Below are positions 7,779 to 15,224 of a stretch of DNA of 64,000 bases, one piece after another (the stretch's first letter is position 1; every line of letters begins with the position of its first letter). Where the stretch lies: NCBI RefSeq assembly GCF_000447295.1, contig NZ_KE650771.1, positions 2,869,240-2,933,239 of the forward strand, in the 5' to 3' direction. The notes beneath the pieces were generated by a model. It made no database searches. It saw nothing but the letters and a program-made list of their open reading frames with translations, and was not told where the DNA came from. This DNA is from Fischerella sp. PCC 9431. GTDB lineage: Bacteria > Cyanobacteriota > Cyanobacteriia > Cyanobacteriales > Nostocaceae. A program made the position numbers and the translations under genes.

Positions 7779-8366
7779 ATGCAAATGTCAAAAGAACCGA
7801 GCAAAAAACCGCCTGGAAGACCACGCAGTAACCAATCTCATCAAGCTATTTTGCAAGCCGCCCTCGATTTGTTAGCTCAAATGAGTTATGATCGCCTAAC
7901 TATAGATGCGATCGCTAATTATGCGGGTGTTAGTAAAACTACGATCTATCGACGCTATAGCTCTAAAGAAGAACTGGTTGCAGATGCAATTGAAAGTATT
8001 CGTGAAGAGATAGAAATTCGAGATACAGGAACACTTTGGGGTGACTTGGACTCCATTATTGAAAATGCTGTGCAAACAACCCTGACACCTATTGGTCGGC
8101 AAATTTTAGCGATGATTATCAGTGCTGCTTCCAGCAATCCAAAGTTTGCTCAGGTCTACTGGCAAAAATACTTACAACCACGGCGAGCAGGTTTCCATAT
8201 TGTAATTGAGCGCGCCAAAGCTAGACAAGAAATTCAAACTGATATAGATAGCGATTTAGTCTTTGATATTATTAGCGGCATCATGCTTTATGCAATGGTA
8301 TTCACACCGACAAGTGAACCAGTCTCAGCCTATATCCGTCGAGCGATTGGACTGATTTTGAAATAA
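7779..8366 (+). CDS. TetR/AcrR family transcriptional regulator
   Basis: 195 residues. The basic leader KKPPGRPRS is followed by the HTH: HQAILQAALDLLAQMSYDRLTIDAIANYAGVSKTTIYRRYSSKEELVADAI. The C-terminal domain has the TetR_C form with a helical ligand pocket. The ATG at 7779 or the ATG at 7785 may be used. It is divergent from the Coq4-SDR-kinase operon, with the palindrome CGATAC/GTATCG between them, so it very likely represses that operon and itself and is released by a small ligand related to the operon's substrate. Confidence 0.9.
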   Translation: MQMSKEPSKKPPGRPRSNQSHQAILQAALDLLAQMSYDRLTIDAIANYAGVSKTTIYRRYSSKEELVADAIESIREEIEIRDTGTLWGDLDSIIENAVQTTLTPIGRQILAMIISAASSNPKFAQVYWQKYLQPRRAGFHIVIERAKARQEIQTDIDSDLVFDIISGIMLYAMVFTPTSEPVSAYIRRAIGLILK

Positions 8367-8538
8367 AAATAAAAAAAATCAAAGATTGTACTTCTCAGGA
8401 ATTACAGAGTGCCATAAAGTAGTAAGGTAGAAAAACAAGTTTAGTAATTAGAAATTATGAATTAGAAATTATGAATTTATAACTATGAAATATAACTTAT
8501 GACTGTAATCTTTAACTAGTATTTAACCTATTTATTCT

Positions 8539-9591
8539 ATGGCTAGACGTACCTCCTCTCCCTCTCCTGTTACTGGCACAACGACACTAGCTCTTTCATC
8601 GCTTCATATTCGCATAGAAGCGCTAGAGAAAGAACATCAATGGCTGCTCAAACAGATCAAGAGAAAACAAAAAGAACTGAATAATTTTGTTGAGCAAATG
8701 CGCTCATTTGCCACAAATATCTTTCATCGAGGGACTCCCAGCTTTCAAAAACTTGCAGCAATAGACGAAGAAATCCATAGATTATTTGATGAAATATTTG
8801 CCACGAGAAAGTTCGGTAAACAAACAAAGAAAAGTATTGAAGGAATTTACCGCAATCTTCAGATGATGGGAATCATCAGTCCCAAACGCGATCGCGATGA
8901 TTCAGACACAGAACTAGATGAACTGTTTGAGACTGATGAACAAGAAAATGAATTTTTCGGTTCTGCTCGAAACAGCCAGCAACAGCATCAACAAAACTCA
9001 GAATTTACCCCTGCAAATAAATCTGATGAGTCGAGAAAAATTAGAAATACATTTTTGAGATTAGCGGAAATATTTCACCCTGATAAGGTAACTGATGATG
9101 AGACGCAAATGCGTCACACAGAAATTATGAAGGAAATTAATAAGGCTTATCAAGAGGGTGATTTAGCGAGACTTTTAGAAATTGAACGTCAACATGAAGC
9201 GGGAGAATCTGTCGATAGCAACAATGAAGATGATTTAACCCGCAAATGTAACCGCTTAGAGCAGGAAACAGAATTTCTCAAAACCCAATATGAGAATATT
9301 AAAAGGGAACTGCGTTTAGTTAAAAATACTCCAGAAGGAATGATCGTTACTGATTGTCGCAAAGTTGCTAAAGAAGGAATTGATCCGATAGATCAGATGT
9401 TAGAACAAGTTGAATCGGAAATTGAGGTCATTGCTAATATTCGCGATTTTGTCAGGGATTTTCGCGAACAAAAAATTACAATCAAAGAGTTTCTTAGTGG
9501 TCCACCACTGACGAAACAGATGAATCAAGAAGTGATGGAAGATTTGCTTGAGCAGATGTTGGAAGATTTAGGTGTAAGAATTGTGTTTTAA
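8539..9591 (+). CDS. J-domain protein with coiled coils
   Basis: 350 residues. The first 110 residues are helical and charged (EALEKEHQWLLKQIKRKQKELN), consistent with a coiled coil. A J-domain occupies about 165-220, with IRNTFLRLAEIFHPDKVTDD containing HPD at 180-182, followed by INKAYQEGDLARLLEIE. A second coiled coil (EQETEFLKTQYENIKRELRLV) follows, then an acidic C-terminus. J-domains stimulate Hsp70 (DnaK) ATPase; there is no G/F or zinc region, so this is a type-III co-chaperone with its own partner specificity. The spacer upstream (8367-8538) contains a duplicated 14-mer, ATTAGAAATTATGA. Confidence 0.85.
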   Translation: MARRTSSPSPVTGTTTLALSSLHIRIEALEKEHQWLLKQIKRKQKELNNFVEQMRSFATNIFHRGTPSFQKLAAIDEEIHRLFDEIFATRKFGKQTKKSIEGIYRNLQMMGIISPKRDRDDSDTELDELFETDEQENEFFGSARNSQQQHQQNSEFTPANKSDESRKIRNTFLRLAEIFHPDKVTDDETQMRHTEIMKEINKAYQEGDLARLLEIERQHEAGESVDSNNEDDLTRKCNRLEQETEFLKTQYENIKRELRLVKNTPEGMIVTDCRKVAKEGIDPIDQMLEQVESEIEVIANIRDFVRDFREQKITIKEFLSGPPLTKQMNQEVMEDLLEQMLEDLGVRIVF

Positions 9592-9593
9592 CA

Positions 9594-9634
9594 GTTATCA
9601 GTTATCAGTTATCAGTTAGTTTTTTGATAACTGT
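9594..9634. repeat. AGTTATC heptamer repeat
   Basis: Three to four tandem copies of CAGTTAT followed by the reverse complement ATAACTG, able to fold into a hairpin ending in a T-run. Possibly used as a terminator for the J-domain gene. Confidence 0.7.
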
Positions 9635-9689
9635 TAAAATTCCTGCAAGTTTCAGTTTATCCCCCTCAAACCTAACAAGGAATCTGCAA

Positions 9690-9935
9690 ATGAACTTTGA
9701 ACTATACCAGCGTGTCGCTTTAAATCGTGACTTAAACGAATATCAATTAAAGAAAGGTGATGTGGCAACTTTAATTGATTTTGTCCCTCATCCTAGCAAT
9801 AGTGAACAAGGTTGTGTTTTAGAAGTATTCAACGCAACTGGTGAATCAATAGCTGTTGTCATCGTTCCCATATCTGATATTAAACCACTGAGAAATAATG
9901 AAATTTTAAACGTTCGCTCTTTGGTGGAAATTTAG
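9690..9935 (+). CDS. DUF4926 family small protein
   Basis: 81 residues from the ATG at 9690, which has AAGGA about 8 bases upstream; longer in-frame starts read through the heptamer repeat and look artefactual. The pattern MNFELYQRVALNRDLNEYQLKKGDVATLIDFVPHP followed by GCVLEVFNATGESIAVVIVP is that of DUF4926, a small beta-rich protein often found beside toxin-like DUF6883-type genes, though no such partner is present here. Function unknown. Confidence 0.8.
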   Translation: MNFELYQRVALNRDLNEYQLKKGDVATLIDFVPHPSNSEQGCVLEVFNATGESIAVVIVPISDIKPLRNNEILNVRSLVEI

Positions 9936-9941
9936 TAATAA

Positions 9942-10625
9942 TCACGCAGCCACAGGAGCATTTGCTAACTTACCATCTTCCATATAAACAATGCGATCGG
10001 CTATGTCCAAAATCCGGTTGTCGTGAGTTACCAAAAGAATAGTACAACCTTGCTCTTTTGCTAACTTCTGCATCAAATTAACCACATCTCGACCAGATTT
10101 ACTATCTAATGCTGCTGTCGGTTCATCCGCTAGAACTATTTTCGGATGACTTACTAAAGCACGAGCGATCGCTACCCGTTGTTTTTGTCCCCCAGATAAA
10201 TCATCGGGGTAATAATTCAAACGCTCTCCTAACCCTACCATCTCCAACATTTCGGCGGCGCGGGTATACATTTCTTTTGGGGAAAGTTCATTGTGCAGTT
10301 CTAAACCCATCTTGACGTTCTGCACAGCTGTTAAACTACCATGCAGGTTGTGTGCTTGGAAAATATAACCATTACTTCGTCGTGCTAGTGTCAGTTGCTG
10401 ATCATTTGCACCACACAGTTCTCTTCCCAAAACCTGTAAACTCCCTTCTTGAGCAGAACGCAATCCACCAATCAAGGTTAATAGAGTTGTTTTCCCTGAA
10501 CCAGAAGGGCCTGTCATGATAATAATTTCACCAGCGTTAATTTCGAGATTGATATCAAATAACGCTTGCTTGCGGAGTTGTCCTTTACCGAAATAGTGAT
10601 TGAGATTTTTAACAGAAATAACCAT
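9942..10625 (-). CDS. devA: DevA-type ABC transporter ATP-binding protein
   Basis: 227 residues from the ATG at 10625 (a GTG at 10643 is possible). Walker A GPSGSGKTT, signature LSGGQKQRVAIARAL, Walker B IVLADEPTAALD and switch VTHD are all present. It belongs to the LolD/MacB group and energises a DevBCA complex that, with a TolC-like outer-membrane channel, moves glycolipids or other envelope molecules in heterocystous cyanobacteria. It is the last gene of devB-devC-devA, 39 bp after devC. Confidence 0.9.
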   Translation of the reverse strand: MVISVKNLNHYFGKGQLRKQALFDINLEINAGEIIIMTGPSGSGKTTLLTLIGGLRSAQEGSLQVLGRELCGANDQQLTLARRSNGYIFQAHNLHGSLTAVQNVKMGLELHNELSPKEMYTRAAEMLEMVGLGERLNYYPDDLSGGQKQRVAIARALVSHPKIVLADEPTAALDSKSGRDVVNLMQKLAKEQGCTILLVTHDNRILDIADRIVYMEDGKLANAPVAA

Positions 10626-10664
10626 ATTTAAGTAAGTCAGCACAAATAAAGTTAAGATGGCAAA

Positions 10665-11846
10665 CTAAAACATATCTGCGGGATCAGCAGCTAAGACTTT
10701 GCGAGTGGCGATCGCACCCGAAATCATACACATAAGTATTGTCATAGTTAGTACTTGCAATGCTCTTGCTAAGGTCATGTATAGTGGCAAATTTGTTGCA
10801 CCCCGCGTCAGAGCGTAGAGTCCGGTAGATATCGCAAATCCAGGTATAAAACCTAATAGCGCCATGATAATCGCTTCTTCAAATACCACGGTCAGCAAGT
10901 AGCGGTTTTGATAACCCATAGCTCTGAAGGTGGCGTATTCTTTTATATGGGCATTAACATCGGTAGAAAGGACTTGATAGACGATAATAACGCCGACGAT
11001 AAATCCCATTGACACACCCAAGCTGAAGATAAAGCCGATCGCAGTGTTGGTTTGCCAATAATATTCTTCAAATTTGACAAATTCTTCTTTAGTTAAAACT
11101 TTGACATCTGGCTCATTTTCCAAATGTTTTTGCAAAGCTCTTGCCACTTGTTGCGGATCATAGCCTGGTTGAACTTCAATTAATCCTAAGTTAACGCTCC
11201 CGGCTTCTCGTCTAGGGAAAAACCGCAAAAAGTTCTGATCGCTAGTAATTAAAGTACCATCGGCGATAAAGGAAGCCCCGATTTGAAATAAGCCGCTAAC
11301 GGTAACTGTCCGGCGCTCGATTTCAGTAGTGACTGTTTTTCCTTGGTCAATTTGGGCGATCGCTTCTTGATAATCTCCCCTCGCACCTCGATCAAATAAC
11401 ACGGTATCCGGTAGTTTAATTTTATCTAGTTGGCTATTGACTTCTGGCAAATTAAATGCAGGTACATCTGGATTAAAACCAGCCACCAAAACCATTGTTT
11501 CTTTACGAGTTTGGGGATTTTTCCAAGAGATAGTGTTGACGTACATCGGTTCTGCTGACTTCACCCCTGGTACATCCATTGTTTGGAATAGTCGCCGTCG
11601 GGTAAATGTCGATAAGTTAGCAATATTACGCGCTTGGGGATTAATTAAAACAATGTCTGCCTCCAAGCTGCGATGCATTCTGGTATTACTGTTATATAAG
11701 GCAGTTTGAAAGCCTGTTTGCATGAACATCAACAAGTCAGCAAAAGCAATACCAGATAATGCGACTAAAAAACGGCTTTTATGGCGGTTGAGTTGTAGCC
11801 ATCCCAAAGGTGTACGTCGTTGTAATTGTTGAATAAATCCAATCAT
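10665..11846 (-). CDS. devC: DevC-type ABC exporter permease
   Basis: 393 residues in the MacB/FtsX fold: a first transmembrane helix near 25-45, a large periplasmic domain, and three more helices in the C-terminal third (AIGFIFSLGVSMGFIVGVIIVYQVL; YLLTVVFEEAIIMALLGFIPGFA; LTMTILMCMISGAI). The opening RTPLGWLQLNRHKSRFLVALSGIAFADLLMFMQTGF is characteristic of DevC. It should form the inner-membrane dimer driven by the adjacent DevA and bound by the DevB adaptor. Heterocystous species have several such operons; this one cannot be assigned to heterocyst glycolipid export without comparison. Confidence 0.92.
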   Translation of the reverse strand: MIGFIQQLQRRTPLGWLQLNRHKSRFLVALSGIAFADLLMFMQTGFQTALYNSNTRMHRSLEADIVLINPQARNIANLSTFTRRRLFQTMDVPGVKSAEPMYVNTISWKNPQTRKETMVLVAGFNPDVPAFNLPEVNSQLDKIKLPDTVLFDRGARGDYQEAIAQIDQGKTVTTEIERRTVTVSGLFQIGASFIADGTLITSDQNFLRFFPRREAGSVNLGLIEVQPGYDPQQVARALQKHLENEPDVKVLTKEEFVKFEEYYWQTNTAIGFIFSLGVSMGFIVGVIIVYQVLSTDVNAHIKEYATFRAMGYQNRYLLTVVFEEAIIMALLGFIPGFAISTGLYALTRGATNLPLYMTLARALQVLTMTILMCMISGAIATRKVLAADPADMF

Positions 11847-11851
11847 GATGG

Positions 11852-11998
11852 TTTTTAGGGATCGGGGATCGGGAATCGGGGATTGGGGATCGGGAATTGA
11901 GGATTGCTTAGTTTTTAGTGGTTATTTTCTTCCTTGTCCCCCTTGTCCCCCTTGTCCCCGATCCCCGTTCCCTGATCCCCTATCCCCGATCCCTTTTC
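11852..11998. repeat. GGGGATC/CCCCGAT heptamer repeats between devC and devB
   Basis: G-rich heptamers (about 11857-11905) and C-rich heptamers (about 11935-11998) face each other and could pair. The C-rich block is inside the 3' end of devB and encodes its Gly/Asp/Lys-rich tail. Confidence 0.85.
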
Positions 11999-13297
11999 TC
12001 CAATCACCGCTCTCACTTGCAAATTGGTGAATTTGGCTGCTTTTTGGCTGGAGGGTTTGTCTAATTTCACGTGAACTTCTACGACTCTGGCGTCGATGTT
12101 GCTGGAGGGATCGCTGTTGATGACGTTTTGGCGTTGGATTTGCCAACCAATTCTTTCGACGGTTGCGTATAATTCACCAGGAATAGAATCACTTTCTAAG
12201 CGGACTTTTTGCCCAGGATGCACTTTACTAACATCACTTTGGTAAACTTCCACTACTGCATACATCTGTCCTGTTTGCCCAATTTCGGCGATCCCGTTAT
12301 CGGATACTAATTCACCGGGACGGGTGTATATTTTGAAAACCTGACCATCTTGGGGCGATCGCACATAAGCTTGTTTTAAGTTGGCTTCTGCTGTTTTGAC
12401 TGATGCTACGGCTTTATTAACTTCAGCTTGAGCTGCGGCGATATCTGTAGGACGAACTTCGGCGATGCGATTCAGGGTTGCTTTACCTGATTCGATTTGT
12501 TTTTGTCCAGATGCTTGAATGCGTGCTAAGTTCGCTTTTGCTTCTGCTATTTGTTCTTCTAAAGATTCTTCAATACGCTTAAGATTTGCTTTTGCTTCTG
12601 CTATTTGTTGTTGAGCTGTTCGCAAAGTTAAACGCTTGCTATCTTGGGAGGATGCCGAAATTGCTCCTTGTTGATACAAACTTTGATAACGTTGGTATTC
12701 GGCTTGAGCATTATCTAGCTGTGCTTGCAACTGCGCGATTGTGGCTTTTTGTGCTTCTGTTTGTGTGTTTTTTTCTGCTTCTAGACGAGCAATGGTAGCT
12801 TTTTGAGCTGTGATTTGTGTTTCTCTTTCTACTTGTAGGCGATCGATCTCTGCTGACTGTGCTGCAATTTCACCTTGTTTTGCACCTGCTTTGACTTGTA
12901 ACAGATTAGCTTGGGCTACTTGCACTGCTTCTTTGGCTTCTTCTAAGGCCGCTGCAAGGCGATCGCGACTGTCTAAAATTGCGACTACTTGCCCTGTTTT
13001 GACTGTATCTCCCTCTTTCACCAACAATTGCTCTACCCGATTCCCTTCTGTGGAAACAGGCGCAGATAATTTAATTACTTCTCCTGTTGGCTCTAGTCTG
13101 CCTAAAGCCGTAACTGTTTTTACTTGTGGTAATTGCACTAGCTGTTGTTGAACTTTCTTTTGTTCAGCACTGCGGGATTGCTGGATCGCATAAACACTGA
13201 TACCACCTACAGCTAAAGTTGCAATTGCTGCGATCGCAATTGAGGGACGAAAAATAGATGGTGGGAGAAAAGAACCCTCTTTGAAGTTTTGTAGCAT
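11915..13297 (-). CDS. devB: DevB-type HlyD membrane-fusion adaptor
   Basis: 460 residues from the ATG at 13297 (the TTG at 13309 is less likely). An N-terminal membrane anchor (PSIAIAAIATLAVGGISVYAI) is followed by a lipoyl half (VKTVTALGRLEPTGEV), a very long periplasmic coiled-coil hairpin rich in Gln/Ala/Glu (about 125-310), and the second lipoyl/beta-barrel part (YVRSPQDGQVFKIYTRPGELV). This is the adaptor linking DevCA to a TolC-type channel. It is first in devBCA. The last roughly 28 residues, with GIGDQGTGIGDKGDKGDK, are encoded by a heptamer repeat and are probably not ancestral. The promoter carries several palindromes likely bound by the TetR at 13843. Confidence 0.92.
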   Translation of the reverse strand: MLQNFKEGSFLPPSIFRPSIAIAAIATLAVGGISVYAIQQSRSAEQKKVQQQLVQLPQVKTVTALGRLEPTGEVIKLSAPVSTEGNRVEQLLVKEGDTVKTGQVVAILDSRDRLAAALEEAKEAVQVAQANLLQVKAGAKQGEIAAQSAEIDRLQVERETQITAQKATIARLEAEKNTQTEAQKATIAQLQAQLDNAQAEYQRYQSLYQQGAISASSQDSKRLTLRTAQQQIAEAKANLKRIEESLEEQIAEAKANLARIQASGQKQIESGKATLNRIAEVRPTDIAAAQAEVNKAVASVKTAEANLKQAYVRSPQDGQVFKIYTRPGELVSDNGIAEIGQTGQMYAVVEVYQSDVSKVHPGQKVRLESDSIPGELYATVERIGWQIQRQNVINSDPSSNIDARVVEVHVKLDKPSSQKAAKFTNLQVRAVIGEKGSGIGDQGTGIGDKGDKGDKEENNH

Positions 13298-13310
13298 TGA
13301 TATCCCCAAA

Positions 13311-13406
13311 ACTAAACTGTTTAGTTTTTTAATATTACTAAACTAAACTGTTCGGTTTAGTTTGGCAAGTACTATAATAGAAAAAACTAAACTATACAGT
13401 TTAGTC
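13311..13406. promoter_or_regulatory. Cluster of TetR-type operators upstream of devB
   Basis: Three palindromes built on AAACTAAACTG/CAGTTTAG: 13311-13327 (ACTAAACTGTTTAGTTT), about 13338-13363 (AAACTAAACTG-TTC-GGTTTAGTTT) and 13384-13406 (AAACTAAACTATACAGTTTAG). TATAAT at 13373-13378, which is TATTAT-like on the minus strand, lies among them. The layout fits cooperative repression of devBCA by the adjacent TetR protein. The rest of the gap, to 13842, holds a separated inverted pair, AACTACCCCAC and GTGGGGTAGTT (near 13501 and 13582). Confidence 0.75.
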
Positions 13407-13842
13407 AAATTCCTTGCAGTTTCTAAAAAACACGGCATGGCATAGATCAGGGAAAAAGTTAAGGGTTATAAGGGAAAAATTTTTTCATTGCTGATAATCC
13501 TAACTACCCCACGAATCTATTGTTGTGTCCGTGTTTCTCCTTTTTAACCTCATTCGCGGAAGTCCCCATTCTTTTACAAGGTGGGGTAGTTCACATATCA
13601 TTATCTATTGATATATAGACAATAGTTATGGAAAAAATAGGGTATGAACTGTGAAGGGTGTAAAGATTAAAAGGATAAAAGTCAAGGCATAAGGGTTCAT
13701 AACTTGATATTTGACTCTGTGAAGACAGGGAACAGGAAAACAATTATTCCCCGATCCCCAGTCCCATTTTTAACCCAGGGATCACAACGAGAATTTCAAA
13801 GCCCACATTCCCAAATTGGTGTATAGCAGGAATCAGCAAAAA

Positions 13843-14466
13843 ATGGTACGTGCAAAAGTAAATGAAATGGAGCGTGAGACTTCAGTTGAGAAAGTAGAAC
13901 AAATTCTTCAAGGAGCAATGCAAGAGTTTCTGGCGCATGGCTTTGCTGGTGCAAGCATGGATAGAGTAGCAACAGCAGCAGGCGTTTCTAAAGCTACTGT
14001 TTACAGCCACTTTGCAGATAAAGAAACATTGTTTAAAGCAATGATCGAGCGACTAGCTTACAAAAAATATCAGTTAATTTTTGGTAGCGAACCTTTGGAA
14101 GGAGAGCCATTGCAAGTTTTGCGCCAGATCGCAACTAGAGCTTTAGAGCAGATGAGTACTGACCAAGAACATTGTGCATTTATGCGCGTTTTAATTGGGG
14201 AATCTGGTCGTTTTCCGGAGTTAGCTCAAGTTTGTGTCAGTTCAATGATCAAACCATCTCTGGAAACTCTCAATCAATTTTTGGGAGAGCATCCAGAACT
14301 GAAAATTAGTGATCCAGAGGCAATAGCGAGAATTTTAGTTGGATCTTCAGTATATTTTCATATTACGCAGGAAGTGCTGCATGGTGAAAGCATCATACCC
14401 ATGAAAGGCGATCGCATCATTGATACTATCATTGAGTTGATTCAGAAGTCTGCTCAATCCACATGA
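13843..14466 (+). CDS. TetR/AcrR family regulator of devBCA (probable)
   Basis: 207 residues from the ATG at 13843; the upstream TTG at 13816 would add nine residues. The HTH region EQILQGAMQEFLAHGFAGASMDRVATAAGVSKATVYSHFADKETLFKAMI is typical, and the C-terminal part resembles the AefR/TetR_C domains of multidrug-efflux repressors (CAFMRVLIGESGRFPEL). It is divergent from devBCA and near the cluster of ACTAAACTGTTTAGTTT palindromes, so it is the likely repressor of that exporter. Its last 38 bp overlap the convergent HD-domain gene. Confidence 0.9.
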   Translation: MVRAKVNEMERETSVEKVEQILQGAMQEFLAHGFAGASMDRVATAAGVSKATVYSHFADKETLFKAMIERLAYKKYQLIFGSEPLEGEPLQVLRQIATRALEQMSTDQEHCAFMRVLIGESGRFPELAQVCVSSMIKPSLETLNQFLGEHPELKISDPEAIARILVGSSVYFHITQEVLHGESIIPMKGDRIIDTIIELIQKSAQST

Positions 14467-15103
14467 GTTCTGCTTTGAGGTTTTTACGAGCAATTGCTTC
14501 AAGTTTAATAAACATTAAGTCTGTGAAGTAAATGCGCTCTCTGTGTAAAAACTGCTGCAAAATTTGCTTTCTTCCAGTAAAAAACTCTGTATCTGGTAGC
14601 CAAGCATATTCTTGACGAATCAAGAGCGCATATTGACGATAGTGTTGGGGATGACTACCTAAAATTGCTAAATCTGCATCTAACAACACCTGAGCATCAA
14701 AATCATCTGCTTCGGCTTGATGATATTTTGTGTTTAAAATTAGACTTTTAGTTTTAGTAATAATACTATGAGAAACTCCCAACAGCTTTAAAAATTCACC
14801 AGCATAGATCGCACTCTGTTGTTCATTATCTTGTGCCTGAGTGTCATATATAACATCATGAAACCAGGCAGCAAATTCAACCGCAGAAAAATCTTGCATC
14901 TGATGTTTGAAAGTATCTATTGTATCTAGTACATGCTGAATATGTTCTAAGGTGTGATAATAACGACCTGGACTGGAGTAAGCTACAACTAGTTGATTAA
15001 AAACTTCTCTAGCAGCGATTTCTTCTACTTGCAACGATTCAAGCAATTGCCACCACTTAGCAAATAATTTATGAGTAATTTTGATCACTTTTTGATCACT
15101 CAT
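14429..15103 (-). CDS. HD-domain metal-dependent phosphohydrolase
   Basis: 224 residues, one domain. Metal-ligand motifs of the HD superfamily are visible: YHTLEHIQHVL (His), FAAWFHDVIYD (the HD dyad), and a later LLDADLAILG (Asp). It fits the COG4339 group of predicted HD hydrolases; the substrate is unknown and probably a nucleotide-like phosphoester. The 3' end overlaps the convergent TetR gene by 38 bp, an arrangement that can produce antisense transcripts. It is divergent from phoD across a gap of about 120 bp. Confidence 0.85.
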   Translation of the reverse strand: MSDQKVIKITHKLFAKWWQLLESLQVEEIAAREVFNQLVVAYSSPGRYYHTLEHIQHVLDTIDTFKHQMQDFSAVEFAAWFHDVIYDTQAQDNEQQSAIYAGEFLKLLGVSHSIITKTKSLILNTKYHQAEADDFDAQVLLDADLAILGSHPQHYRQYALLIRQEYAWLPDTEFFTGRKQILQQFLHRERIYFTDLMFIKLEAIARKNLKAELMWIEQTSESTQ

Positions 15104-15121
15104 TAAAGATGAAATAGCAAC

Positions 15122-15151
15122 TTTAACATTACCTTAAACCCCATTTGGTCA
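15122..15151 (+). promoter_or_regulatory. Possible Pho box upstream of phoD
   Basis: Direct 8-mers at 11-bp spacing, TTTAACAT (15122-15129), CTTAAACC (15133-15140) and a degenerate TTTGGTCA (15144-15151), match the cyanobacterial SphR/PhoB site pattern of three PyTTAAPyPy repeats separated by 3 bp. It lies 74-103 bp upstream of the phoD start. Confidence 0.45.
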
Positions 15152-15224
15152 TAGATTGGTATGTTCGTTTTGCATGGTTGAATCACCTAGAAACGAGTTG
15201 ATAAATACTACCAATGGGGGCTAT

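Noticed and set aside
12586-13151. Plus-strand frames opposite devB
   Set aside because: They are shadows of the Ala/Gln-rich coiled-coil coding region of devB.
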